A stretch of 64,000 nucleotides of DNA from CAVSCR01 sp963726575 (GTDB lineage: Bacteria > Actinomycetota > Actinomycetes > JAHEKZ01), in NCBI GenBank assembly GCA_963726575.1, contig CAVSCR010000005.1:806001-870000 (forward strand), written 5' to 3'. Both the position numbers and the translations under genes were made by a program. The stretch's first letter is position 1; each line of letters begins with the position of its first letter. Below the pieces are notes generated by a model. It was not told where the DNA came from. It worked only from the letters and a program-made list of their open reading frames with translations, and did no database searches. Positions 1 through 8,328 of this stretch are shown here, in pieces.

Positions 1-121
1 GGGCCGATTGCTTGACCTGATCCTCGCCCAACTGGGCCGACGAGAGGCCAGACCGGCCCGGCGTAGGGTTGGTGAGTTCCTGTGTGGGAAGCACGGGCAC
101 CAACTCGAGGAGACGATCGCG
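1..121. other. Sequence upstream of aceE
   Basis: The aceE reading frame stays open back to position 8, but this stretch does not resemble the AceE family. I read it as the 5' flank of aceE. The only clear signal is a GAGGAG ribosome binding site at 107-112, just before the TTG start at 122. No recognisable promoter was found. Confidence 0.4.
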
Positions 122-2857
122 TTGGCCACCGGACGTGACCGCGAGCCGCTCATCAGCAGCGGTCTGCCGACCCAACTGGTCGACGTCGACCCCGAGGAGA
201 CGCAGGAGTGGCGGGAGTCCCTGGACTCCGTCATCGACGAGCAGGGCGCCTACCGGGCTCGGTTCCTGATGCTGAGCCTCTTGCAGCGGGCCCGCGAACG
301 CAACGTCGGCGTCCCTTCGCTGACCACCACCGACTACATCAACACGATCACACCGGAACAGGAGCCGTGGTTCCCCGGCGACGAATGGGTCGAGCGACGG
401 ATCCGCAGCTACTGCCGCTGGAATGCCGCCATCATGGTCCACCGCGCCCAACGAGACGGCGTGGGCGTCGGCGGACACATCTCGACGTACGCCTCGAGTG
501 CGTCGTTGTACGAGGTGGGCTTCAACCACTTCTTCCGCGGCCCCGACCACCCCGGCGGTGGCGACCAGATCTACTTCCAGGGCCATGCCTCCCCCGGCAT
601 CTACGCCCGCGCCTACCTCGAGGGTCGCTTGAGCACCGACCAGCTCGACGGCTTCCGTCAGGAGCTGTCCCACCCCGGCGGTGGGCTCCCCAGCTATCCG
701 CACCCGCGCCTGATGCCGGACTTCTGGCAGTTCCCCACGGTCTCCATGGGGCTGGGGCCGCTCGACGCGATCTACCAGGCGCAGTTCAACCGCTACCTGC
801 AGGATCGTGGGATCAAGGACACCTCCGATCAACGCGTGTGGGCGTTCCTGGGTGACGGCGAGATGGACGAGGTGGAGTCACTGGGCGCGATCGGCCTGGC
901 CGCCCGCGAGGAGCTCGACAACCTCACCTTCGTCATCAACTGCAACCTGCAACGACTCGACGGTCCGGTGCGGGGCAACGGCAAGATCATCCAGGAGCTC
1001 GAGGCGTACTTCCGGGGGGCCGGCTGGAATGTCATCAAGGTGATCTGGGGCCGGAACTGGGACCCGTTGCTGGCGCAGGACTCCGACGGTGCGCTCGTCA
1101 ACCTGATGAACACCACACCCGATGGGGACTTCCAGACGTACAAGGCAGAGAACGGCGGGTTCATCCGCGAGAACTTCTTCGGCCGCGACCCGCGTACCCG
1201 AAAGCTCGTCGAAGGCCTGACCGACGACGAGATCTGGGGATTGCAGCGCGGTGGACACGACTACCGCAAGCTGTACGCCGCCTACCGTGCCGCAGTTGAG
1301 CACCGCGGGCAGCCCACCGTCATCTTGGCCAAGACCATCAAGGGGTGGACGCTCGGTTCGCACTTCGAAGGGCGCAACTCCACGCACCAGATGAAGAAGC
1401 TCACGCTGGAAGACCTGCTCGGCTTCCGCGACCGCCTTCGGATTCCGATCGAGGACGCCCAGATCGACGCCAAGCTGCCCCCGTACTACCACCCTGGCGA
1501 CGACAGCGACGTCATCCGCTATCTGCACGAGCGCCGCACCGCACTCGGTGGACTGATGCCGCGGCGACGTCAGCACACGAGGGCGCTGCGCCAGCCACCG
1601 GCCGAGGTGTACGACGTGGTGCGACGCGGGTCGGGCAAGCAACAGGTGGCGACCACGATGGCGTTCGTGCGCCTACTCAAGGATCTGTTGAAGGACACCG
1701 AGATCGGACCGCGTTTGGTGCCGATCGTCCCGGACGAGGCGCGCACCTTCGGCATGGACGCCATGTTCCACACCCAGAAGATCTACAACCCGCACGGCCA
1801 GACCTACCTCTCGGTCGACCGGGATCTGATGCTGTCGTACAAGGAGGCCAAGAACGGCCAACTGCTGCACGAGGGCATCAACGAGGCGGGTTCAGCGGCC
1901 GCCTTCATGGCGGCCGGCACGTCGTACTCCACCCACGACGAACCCATGATCCCGATCTACATCTTCTACTCCATGTTCGGGTTCCAGCGGACCGCCGATG
2001 AGTTCTGGGCCGCCTCCGACCAGATGACGCGTGGCTTCCTGATCGGAGCAACGGCCGGACGCACGACGTTGAACGGCGAGGGCCTGCAGCACGAGGACGG
2101 GCAGTCCCACCTGTTCGCGCTCACCAATCCAGCGGTGATGGCCTACGACCCGGCGTTCGCCTACGAGATCGGACACATCGTCCGCGACGGCCTGGACCGC
2201 ATGTACGGCGAGCGCGACGAGAACGTCTACTACTACCTCACCGCCTACAACGAGCCGATCCTGCAACCCGCCGAGCCAGTGGACGTCGACGTCGACGCGC
2301 TCATCAAGGGTTTGTACCGCTACTCGGAAGCACCGAGCGGGAGCGGACCGACCGCCCAGCTGCTCGCCAGCGGGTCGTCGTTGCCGTGGGCGATCCGGGC
2401 GCAGGCGTTGCTGGCCGACGCCTGGGGCGTGCGCGCCGAGGTCTGGTCGGTCACGTCGTGGGTCGAGCTGCACCGCGACGGACTGCGCTGCGACGAGCAC
2501 AACCTCATGCACCCCAGCGATCCTGGCCAGATCGCCTTCGTGACCCGGCAGCTGGGAGACCGAAGCGGCCCCACGATCGCAGTCTCGGACTACCAGCGCG
2601 CTGTGCAGGAGCTGATCCGGCCCTGGGTTCCCACCGACTACGCCACGCTGGGCACCGACGGGTTCGGACTCTCCGACACCCGCGGTGCGCTCCGGCGACA
2701 CTTCCGGGTGGACGCCGAGTCCATCGCGGTGCGCACCCTGCAGGAGCTCGAGCGGCGCGGCGACATCAAACCGGGGACGACGCAACGCGGGTTCGACGCC
2801 TACCGGTTGGATGATGTGTCCGCGGCGGATCCGGGAGCCGGCATGGGCGACGCCTGA
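122..2857 (+). CDS. aceE: Pyruvate dehydrogenase E1 component, homodimeric type
   Basis: This is the thiamine diphosphate-dependent E1 subunit that decarboxylates pyruvate and passes the acetyl group to the E2 lipoyl domain. The protein (about 911 residues) matches actinobacterial AceE from end to end: SGLPTQL and DPEETQEW near the N terminus, GHISTYASSASLYEVGFNHF, the thiamine diphosphate motif GDGEMDE near residue 244 with NCNLQRLDGPVRGNG following, and FYSMFGFQRTADEFW. The TTG at 122 is preferred because GAGGAG lies nine bases upstream and the homology begins there; an upstream start cannot be excluded. The ppk2 gene begins 10 bases after the stop, so the two are probably co-transcribed. 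Acetyl-CoA from this enzyme feeds the fatty acid genes further along, which is an inference from function only. Confidence 0.93.
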   Translation: MATGRDREPLISSGLPTQLVDVDPEETQEWRESLDSVIDEQGAYRARFLMLSLLQRARERNVGVPSLTTTDYINTITPEQEPWFPGDEWVERRIRSYCRWNAAIMVHRAQRDGVGVGGHISTYASSASLYEVGFNHFFRGPDHPGGGDQIYFQGHASPGIYARAYLEGRLSTDQLDGFRQELSHPGGGLPSYPHPRLMPDFWQFPTVSMGLGPLDAIYQAQFNRYLQDRGIKDTSDQRVWAFLGDGEMDEVESLGAIGLAAREELDNLTFVINCNLQRLDGPVRGNGKIIQELEAYFRGAGWNVIKVIWGRNWDPLLAQDSDGALVNLMNTTPDGDFQTYKAENGGFIRENFFGRDPRTRKLVEGLTDDEIWGLQRGGHDYRKLYAAYRAAVEHRGQPTVILAKTIKGWTLGSHFEGRNSTHQMKKLTLEDLLGFRDRLRIPIEDAQIDAKLPPYYHPGDDSDVIRYLHERRTALGGLMPRRRQHTRALRQPPAEVYDVVRRGSGKQQVATTMAFVRLLKDLLKDTEIGPRLVPIVPDEARTFGMDAMFHTQKIYNPHGQTYLSVDRDLMLSYKEAKNGQLLHEGINEAGSAAAFMAAGTSYSTHDEPMIPIYIFYSMFGFQRTADEFWAASDQMTRGFLIGATAGRTTLNGEGLQHEDGQSHLFALTNPAVMAYDPAFAYEIGHIVRDGLDRMYGERDENVYYYLTAYNEPILQPAEPVDVDVDALIKGLYRYSEAPSGSGPTAQLLASGSSLPWAIRAQALLADAWGVRAEVWSVTSWVELHRDGLRCDEHNLMHPSDPGQIAFVTRQLGDRSGPTIAVSDYQRAVQELIRPWVPTDYATLGTDGFGLSDTRGALRRHFRVDAESIAVRTLQELERRGDIKPGTTQRGFDAYRLDDVSAADPGAGMGDA

Positions 2858-2867
2858 GGGGGACTCG

Positions 2868-3756
2868 TTGGCGAAGGAGAAGCACCGGTCCGAGCCCGCG
2901 CCGAGTGCCCGAGATGGTGGCCCAGGCCTCGGCAACGGCCTCGACCCCGACGTCGAGGAGCGTCCTTCTCGGTTGCCCAAGAAGGTGTACGAGCAGGAGC
3001 TGTTCCGGCTGCAGTCCGAGCTCGTCTCGATGCAGGAGTGGGTGCGCACGACCGGCAACCGCGTCGTCGTGGTCTTCGAAGGACGCGACGCAGCCGGCAA
3101 GGGCGGCGCTATCAAGCGGATCGCTCAGTACTTGAACCCACGCATCGCCCGCATCGTGGCCCTGCCCGCGCCGACCGAGCGCGAACGGACGCAGTGGTAC
3201 TTCGAGCGCTACCTGGCTCACCTGCCCAGCTGGCGGTGAGCTCGTGCTCTTCGACCGCAGCTGGTACAACCGCGCCGGCGTCGAACGCGTCATGGGGTTC
3301 TGTTCCGACGCGGAGTACCGCCGATTCCTGCACCAAGCACCGATCCTCGAGCGGCTGCTGGTGGAGGACGGGATCCTGTTGCGCAAGTACTGGTTCTCGG
3401 TCAGCGACGCAGAACAGGAGCGACGCTTCGCGTCGCGGTTGAACGACCCAATGCGTCGCTGGAAACTGTCACCGATGGATCTGGAGTCGATCAGCCGCTG
3501 GGAGGACTACTCCAGGGCCAAGGACGAGATGTTCATCCACACCGACATCGCCGAGGCCCCTTGGTACGTGGTGGAGGGCGACGACAAGCGTCGAGCCCGC
3601 GTCAACATGATCGCCCACCTGCTGACGACGGTCCCCTACCTCGAGGTGGAGCGGCCGAAGCTGCACCTACCGCCGCGCCCGACGTCGTACACGTACGAGC
3701 GTCCCTCCCGCGACCTGTTCACCTACGTGCCCGACCATGCCGCCGCCCTGCGATGA
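2868..3756 (+). CDS. ppk2: Polyphosphate kinase 2, frameshifted
   Basis: PPK2 enzymes transfer phosphate between polyphosphate and nucleotides. The first frame (TTG start at 2868, GAGGGGG upstream) holds the Walker A region EGRDAAGKGGA and ends YLAHLPSW then a stop at 3237-3239. The second frame, from about 3228 to 3756, carries LFDRSWYNRAGVERVMGF, WFSVSDAEQERRF and KLSPMDLESISRWEDYSRAK. Dropping one base near 3228 (the A after CCC) joins them as HLP-AGGE-LVLFDRSW, which matches the spacing of mycobacterial PPK2 exactly. The gene is therefore full length but broken by one extra base, either a sequencing error or a recent mutation. The break falls between the Walker A and Walker B regions, so if it is real the product is inactive. 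Confidence 0.85.
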
Positions 3757-3773
3757 CACCGACTCTCCGGGGC

Positions 3774-3863
3774 CCTCTATACGGAAGCAACGAGTCGACG
3801 CTTCCATAAGAGTGGAGGTTCTGACTCGTTGTCGCCTCGGAAGGGAGGTTTGGAGGGGGTCAT
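3774..3863 (-). repeat. Palindromic intergenic repeat, family 1 copy A
   Basis: This is a degenerate copy of the dyad plus conserved tail found intact at 7080-7176. The dyad core GGAAGCAACGA...GCTTCC lies at about 3783-3805, followed on the plus strand by ATAAGAGTGGAGG, then ACTCGTTGTCGCC and GGAGGTTTGG. Read on the minus strand, the tail starts right at the TGA of the cyclase/AAA gene (3860-3862) and the hairpin follows. It sits between convergent genes, so a terminator role is plausible. Confidence 0.75.
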
Positions 3864-6800
3864 CCCCCCGGGTGCCCGGTCCGCTCAGCCTGCGCCTGCA
3901 GGCCGAGCGCGGCGAATCCGTCCTTGGCCCGCTCCAACATCGAAGGATCCTCGCGGGCGAGCCCCAACGCGCGAAGGGCGAACGGCTCGAGGTAGGTGCC
4001 AGTTGTGGCCCATCCAGGCGCCTCTGCCTCGATACGGTCCCAACGACTCAATGCCGACAGTGCATCGAGTCGGGCCGCCGCCGTTGTCAGCGCCCACCAG
4101 TTCTTTGCCGGTGGAGGCGCCACCGCCAGATCGACCCATCGGCTGACCGATTCCAGATCACCGCGCTGCATCGCCAGCCGCAGATACAGCGGGGCATACG
4201 TTCCGGCAGCCCCGCGCATCGCCATGGACTCCGCGAGCGCCTCGAGCCGGCGCGACTCGGAGTCGTCGCCGAGTGACGACTCGGCCAACGCACACACGAG
4301 CAGCGACCGGGCATTGCGCACGCAGGGGGTGTCGAGATTCGCCCGGGCCGTCTCCTCGGCACGCCAGCGCAAGCCCCGGATCGTGTCCCAACTCTCGGCG
4401 AGCTCCTCCAGCTCCAGGAGGTAAGCCACCGCGTGGACCTGATGATGCGTGGACAGCTGCGAGGCGACGTCATCGTGCATCTTGGCGAAACCTCGTGCGT
4501 CGTCGAACTGTCCGCGGCCCAGACATCCCGGGATGACGCCGCCGTAGGTGTCGGCAAGGAGGTCCGGGTCACTCACCTGGTCGGCAAAGGAGAGGCGGTG
4601 CTCCGCCCACGCTCTTGACCCACCGAAGTCGGCGTCCGCGAAGGCCGCGAAGGCGCAGGCATTCGCGGCATGCGACCGCAGCTCGACGTCGGGTAGCTGC
4701 CCGGCGATGGCCCAGGCTTCATCGGCTTGTGGCCGTGAGCCCAAGGGGTGCCAGTAGCAATGGGCGACGAGCGCCCGGGCGCGGGCGCGCGACCCGGGCG
4801 CAGCCAGCTCCAGCGCCTGGGCTGTCCAGCCGTCGACGAGATCCGGCGTCGGCATCGTCGTGAACATCCCCCACCGAGCCGACACCTCGAAGGCCATCTC
4901 CGCGAAGAGTTCGGCGCGGATGTCCGCATCGCCGGTGAGATCTGCCGCCTGGATCATGGCGGTCCAGAACTTCTCACCGTCGTATTTCAAGGCGTAGACC
5001 CGGCCCAACTCGCTCAGGACGCTTACCTTCACCTCGACTGGCGGCTCCAAGTCGAGCGCTCGGTCGAGGAGCGAAATCGCGTCGTTCAGCGAGTACTGCG
5101 CGGCAGCCCGTCCGGCCGCCCGAAGCAACCAGTGGACGGCCTTGTCCGTCAGGTGTTCATAGCGTTGATCGTCGCCACTCCAGGCAAGGTCGACATCGGC
5201 AGGGGCGACAGCCTCTGCGTAGTGGTAGGCGACTAGGGGTACCTGCTCGTCCCTGCCGGCCTCGTTCCGCTCCATCCATTCGGCCACCGCAGCATGCAAG
5301 TGAGCGCGCCTGGCCTTCGAGATCGACTCGTACGCAACCTGCCGGGAGAGCGCGTGTTTGAACGAGTACTCCCGCTCACCGCCCAGAGCTGAGCTGCCGT
5401 GGCTCTGAATGAACTCCCGCTCCTCCAGGACGCGCAACTCCGGGTGCCCTTCGCCGAGCAGCTCAGCGACCAGCCCACCCCAGAAGACGCGGCCGACCAC
5501 GGCCGCGACCTGCAACGTGGACTTGGCGGTGTCGGGCAAAGCGTCGATACGGGCGGCCAACAGCGCCTGGACCGAGTCCGGGATCGTCGCAGTCCCATCA
5601 CGCGGTTCGACCAGCGCTTGCACGATCTCCTCCAGGAAGAACGGGTTCCCTTCAGCGCGCTCGAGCACGTGGCGTCGCAGAGCCTCCGGGAGGTCACTGC
5701 CGCCAAGCCGTTGGAGAAGCACCTCGGCCTCGCCGTCAGCCAACGCTTCGAGCCACATCAGTCGGCGGTCGCTGCGCCCGTATCCCGTCACCCACGAGGG
5801 ATGACATTCGGCAAGCTCGGGCCGAGCCGTCGTCACCACGAGCAGGGGGCCAGCGACGTCGGACACGAGCCGATCGACCAGTTCGAACAGGAGGTCCTCG
5901 GCCCAGTGGACGTCCTCGATCCAAAGGACAACGGGGCCCGTCGCCGTCATCTCCTGCACGAGGGCCACCCACGCCTGGTGCAGACGCTCCTTGGCTGCGA
6001 ATGGATGCAGGTCCTCACCAATGGCGAAACCCACGGTCAGGCCCAGCGTCGTTCGCTCCCCGAGACGTTCCCTGACGAGCTCGGGTGGATCGTCCTCGAC
6101 CAGATCGAACTGCTGCCGCAGGACCTCACCGAACGGCCAGTAGGTGATACCGCGGCCGTACGCGAGGCACCGACCGGTTCTCAGCACCGGCGCCGTGAGC
6201 GACACGGGGAGCTCCGACAGCCCGGCGAACAGTGCCTGGACGAGCGTGGTCTTGCCGACACCCGGCTCACCGATCACCACGACGTGACTGGGTCGACCGG
6301 CCCTAGAGGTGTCCTGGTAGGCGGCGTTCAACGCCTCGATCTCGCTCCGACGTCCTACCGGCTCGACGTCGCGCGGCAGGCGAGAGGGTGCGCGGTTGAC
6401 ACTGGCGGCTGCTCGGACCAAACGTCTGGCCGGCACTCCGTCCGGCTTGCCCTTGGCGGCGACGATCTCGGGGTGCGTGAAACGGAACTCCTGGCCAGCC
6501 GTGGCAACAGTCCGCTCGCCGACGAGGATCTCTCCGGAGCTGGCCGCTTGTTCCAATCGGGCAGCCACGTTCACAGGGTCGCCGGTCACGAACGAGCTGC
6601 CCTCGCGTGGCTGCCCGACGACGAGCTCCCCCGAGTTGACCCCCACCCGTAGACCCAACCGACCGTCGAACAGGTGCGTCATCCGCTCCTGCATCGCCAG
6701 CGCCGCCCGCAGCGCCCGCGTCGGATGATCCTCCAACGCGGACGGAGCCCCGAAGACCGCCATGACGGCGTCACCGATGAACTTCTCGACCGTGCCCCCG

Positions 6801-7036
6801 TGAGCTTCGATCTCCTCGCGCATGGCGTCGTAGAACGACGCCAGCTGCAGGCGTGCCCGCTCCGGATCCTGGTCGCCCCACTGGGTGGACCCGACCAGGT
6901 CCGCGAACACGACCGTGGCGATCTTGCGCTCATCGGAGCGCGCGACGACGGCCACCGCCGCCGAGCAGTTCGGGCAGAACCGTGCCCCAACCGGCAACGG
7001 CGCGCCGCAACTGCCGCAGTTCAGCACGCCGAGCAT
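3860..7036 (-). CDS. Adenylate/guanylate cyclase-AAA ATPase regulator with N-terminal zinc ribbon
   Basis: This is a 1058-residue signalling protein. Residues 7-24 form a zinc ribbon with Cys pairs CGSC and CPNC. Residues about 36-190 are a class III nucleotide cyclase domain with VVFADLVGSTQWG (metal Asp), GGTVEKFIGDAVMAVFGAP (second metal Asp) and TGDPVNVAARLE. An AAA/STAND-type ATPase follows with Walker A GEPGVGKTT at about 256-264 and a Walker B-like region VVLWIEDVHWAED. The C-terminal half is helical and TPR-like. The architecture resembles the large mycobacterial cyclase-ATPase regulators but lacks a terminal LuxR helix-turn-helix, so the output is unknown. The stop codon lies at the edge of repeat copy A. 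Its promoter must lie within 7037-7170, which contains the perfect palindrome. Confidence 0.82.
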   Translation of the reverse strand: MLGVLNCGSCGAPLPVGARFCPNCSAAVAVVARSDERKIATVVFADLVGSTQWGDQDPERARLQLASFYDAMREEIEAHGGTVEKFIGDAVMAVFGAPSALEDHPTRALRAALAMQERMTHLFDGRLGLRVGVNSGELVVGQPREGSSFVTGDPVNVAARLEQAASSGEILVGERTVATAGQEFRFTHPEIVAAKGKPDGVPARRLVRAAASVNRAPSRLPRDVEPVGRRSEIEALNAAYQDTSRAGRPSHVVVIGEPGVGKTTLVQALFAGLSELPVSLTAPVLRTGRCLAYGRGITYWPFGEVLRQQFDLVEDDPPELVRERLGERTTLGLTVGFAIGEDLHPFAAKERLHQAWVALVQEMTATGPVVLWIEDVHWAEDLLFELVDRLVSDVAGPLLVVTTARPELAECHPSWVTGYGRSDRRLMWLEALADGEAEVLLQRLGGSDLPEALRRHVLERAEGNPFFLEEIVQALVEPRDGTATIPDSVQALLAARIDALPDTAKSTLQVAAVVGRVFWGGLVAELLGEGHPELRVLEEREFIQSHGSSALGGEREYSFKHALSRQVAYESISKARRAHLHAAVAEWMERNEAGRDEQVPLVAYHYAEAVAPADVDLAWSGDDQRYEHLTDKAVHWLLRAAGRAAAQYSLNDAISLLDRALDLEPPVEVKVSVLSELGRVYALKYDGEKFWTAMIQAADLTGDADIRAELFAEMAFEVSARWGMFTTMPTPDLVDGWTAQALELAAPGSRARARALVAHCYWHPLGSRPQADEAWAIAGQLPDVELRSHAANACAFAAFADADFGGSRAWAEHRLSFADQVSDPDLLADTYGGVIPGCLGRGQFDDARGFAKMHDDVASQLSTHHQVHAVAYLLELEELAESWDTIRGLRWRAEETARANLDTPCVRNARSLLVCALAESSLGDDSESRRLEALAESMAMRGAAGTYAPLYLRLAMQRGDLESVSRWVDLAVAPPPAKNWWALTTAAARLDALSALSRWDRIEAEAPGWATTGTYLEPFALRALGLAREDPSMLERAKDGFAALGLQAQAERTGHPGG

Positions 7037-7079
7037 TGTGACTCAGCTCCGACGGTGCGCGGAACTCCTTTCCGCCAGC

Positions 7080-7176
7080 TCCTCCACTCTTATGGAAGCA
7101 ACGAGTCGTTGCTTCCATAAGAGTGGAGGAAATCACTCGTTGTCGCCCCGGAATGGAGGTTTGGCGGGGGTCATCC
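7080..7176 (-). repeat. Palindromic intergenic repeat, family 1 copy B (53-base perfect palindrome plus tail)
   Basis: Positions 7080-7105 and 7107-7132 are exact reverse complements around a single G at 7106, giving 26-base arms with no mismatch. The core is TATGGAAGCAACGA / TCGTTGCTTCCATA. Beyond it, 7136-7176 holds a tail (ACTCGTTGTCGCC..GGAGGTTTGG.GGGGGTCATCC) shared with copy A at all but a few positions. On the minus strand the order is the stop of the PHP gene, then tail, then palindrome. The element also lies upstream of the cyclase/AAA gene, so it could be a terminator, an operator or both. Confidence 0.9.
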
Positions 7177-8283
7177 CGACCGCGCCTGCGTCCACTCCAG
7201 GAGACGTTCCAACGGCCAGGTGTTCACGACCCGATCGGCCGGCACCTCGCACTCGGCGGCCCTGTGGCAGCCGTACGGCTGCCACTCCAGCTGACCCGGC
7301 GCGTGCGCGTCGGTGTCGATGGAGAAGCGGCAACCGGTCTGGACGGCAAGGCGCAGCAGATCGCGCGGGGGGTCCAGACGTTCGGGTCGACTGTTGATCT
7401 CGACCGCCACGTCGAACTGACGGCAGGCCTCGAACACCAGGTCGGCGTCGAAGTCCGACGGCGGCCGCCCGCGGCCGGTGACCAGGCGTCCCGTGCAATG
7501 GCCCAAGACGTCCATCTGCCCACCGGCGATGGCCGTCACCATCCGTCGGGTCATCTCCGGACCCGGCATCCGCAGTTTGGAGTGGACAGAGGCGACCACG
7601 ACGTCGAGTCGACCCAACAGCTCTGGTTCCTGGTCGAGCGCTCCGTCGAGCAGGATGTCGACCTCGATCCCGGTGAGGATCCGAAACGGCGCGAGCTCGG
7701 CGTTGAGCTGCTCGACCACCTCGAGCTGCTCGCGCAGGCGTTCCGGAGACAGGCCGCGCGCCACCGTCAAGCGTGGGGAATGGTCGGTCAACGCGATGTA
7801 GTCGTGCCCGAGCTCGACCGCCGCCTGCGCCATCTCAGCGATCGGACTGCCACCGTCGCTCCAGTCCGAGTGGGTGTGAAGGTCACCCCGCAGTTGCGAA
7901 CGAAGCGTGCTGCCGGCTCCGCCGTCCGGGGCGGGGAGCACCAGGAGCTCGGCGAGGTAGTCCGCGGTCTCGCCCCGTGCAGCGGCTGTGGCCACGGTGG
8001 CGGTCGAGGCTCCGATGCCAGGCAGCTCGGTCAGCGTGCCGGCGGCCACGCGGCTCGCGAACTCCGCGGGCGACAGATCCTCCAGCGCAGCCGCGGCCTT
8101 GCGGAACGCCTGGACCCGGTGACTCGACGCGTTCTGGCGTTCCAGGAGGTACGCGGTCTGCCGCAGGGCCGCCACAGCGGCCGCGCTGGCCAACGGCGGG
8201 TCCAGCGGTGGAGGCACCCCGTCAGGGTGCCAGAGACGCGGGTCGGCAGGCGATCCAGCAACGAGCGATTGTGCGAGTCCCAC
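7171..8283 (-). CDS. PHP-domain phosphoesterase with helix-hairpin-helix N terminus
   Basis: The 370-residue protein has an N-terminal helical and helix-hairpin-helix region (ERQNASSHRVQAFRKAA, LTELPGIGASTA) like that in PolX-type polymerases, followed by a PHP metal-dependent phosphoesterase domain. Metal ligand motifs are visible: GDLHTHSDWSDG, ALTDHS, GIEVDIL, VASVHSK, DVLGHCTGR and SIDTDAH. The polymerase X catalytic domain is absent, so this is the stand-alone PHP form seen in many actinobacteria; the substrate is not known and DNA repair is only a suggestion. It is divergent from fasR with 45 bases between the starts. The stop codon abuts repeat copy B. Confidence 0.78.
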   Translation of the reverse strand: MGLAQSLVAGSPADPRLWHPDGVPPPLDPPLASAAAVAALRQTAYLLERQNASSHRVQAFRKAAAALEDLSPAEFASRVAAGTLTELPGIGASTATVATAAARGETADYLAELLVLPAPDGGAGSTLRSQLRGDLHTHSDWSDGGSPIAEMAQAAVELGHDYIALTDHSPRLTVARGLSPERLREQLEVVEQLNAELAPFRILTGIEVDILLDGALDQEPELLGRLDVVVASVHSKLRMPGPEMTRRMVTAIAGGQMDVLGHCTGRLVTGRGRPPSDFDADLVFEACRQFDVAVEINSRPERLDPPRDLLRLAVQTGCRFSIDTDAHAPGQLEWQPYGCHRAAECEVPADRVVNTWPLERLLEWTQARSG

Positions 8284-8316
8284 AACGGGAGGCAGTTCGC
8301 AGACCCTCGCCGCGGT

Positions 8317-8322
8317 TACAGT
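8317..8322 (+). promoter_or_regulatory. Probable -10 box of a leaderless fasR transcript
   Basis: TACAGT at 8317-8322 fits the actinobacterial TANNNT -10 pattern and ends six bases before the GTG start of fasR. There is no ribosome binding site between the two. This is the arrangement expected of a leaderless mRNA starting at the GTG itself. Confidence 0.5.
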
Positions 8323-8328
8323 TCAGCT

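Noticed and set aside
8..121. N-terminal extension of AceE starting at position 8
   Set aside because: No similarity to AceE in this part; GAGGAG and TTG at 122 fit the family N terminus.
878..1642. Minus-strand ORF inside aceE
   Set aside because: Antisense shadow caused by high GC at third codon positions; no homology.
3225..3243. Programmed frameshift in ppk2
   Set aside because: There is no slippery heptamer or downstream stimulator, and three other genes show the same one-base insertion pattern.
5399..6652. 417-residue plus-strand ORF inside the cyclase/AAA gene
   Set aside because: Antisense shadow of a well-supported gene.
7133..7173. Short peptide MTPAKPPFRGDNE read from the repeat tail on the minus strand
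   Set aside because: It is an open stretch within the repeat, but it overlaps the PHP stop and has no ribosome binding site. Copy A gives a related reading only because the DNA is similar.
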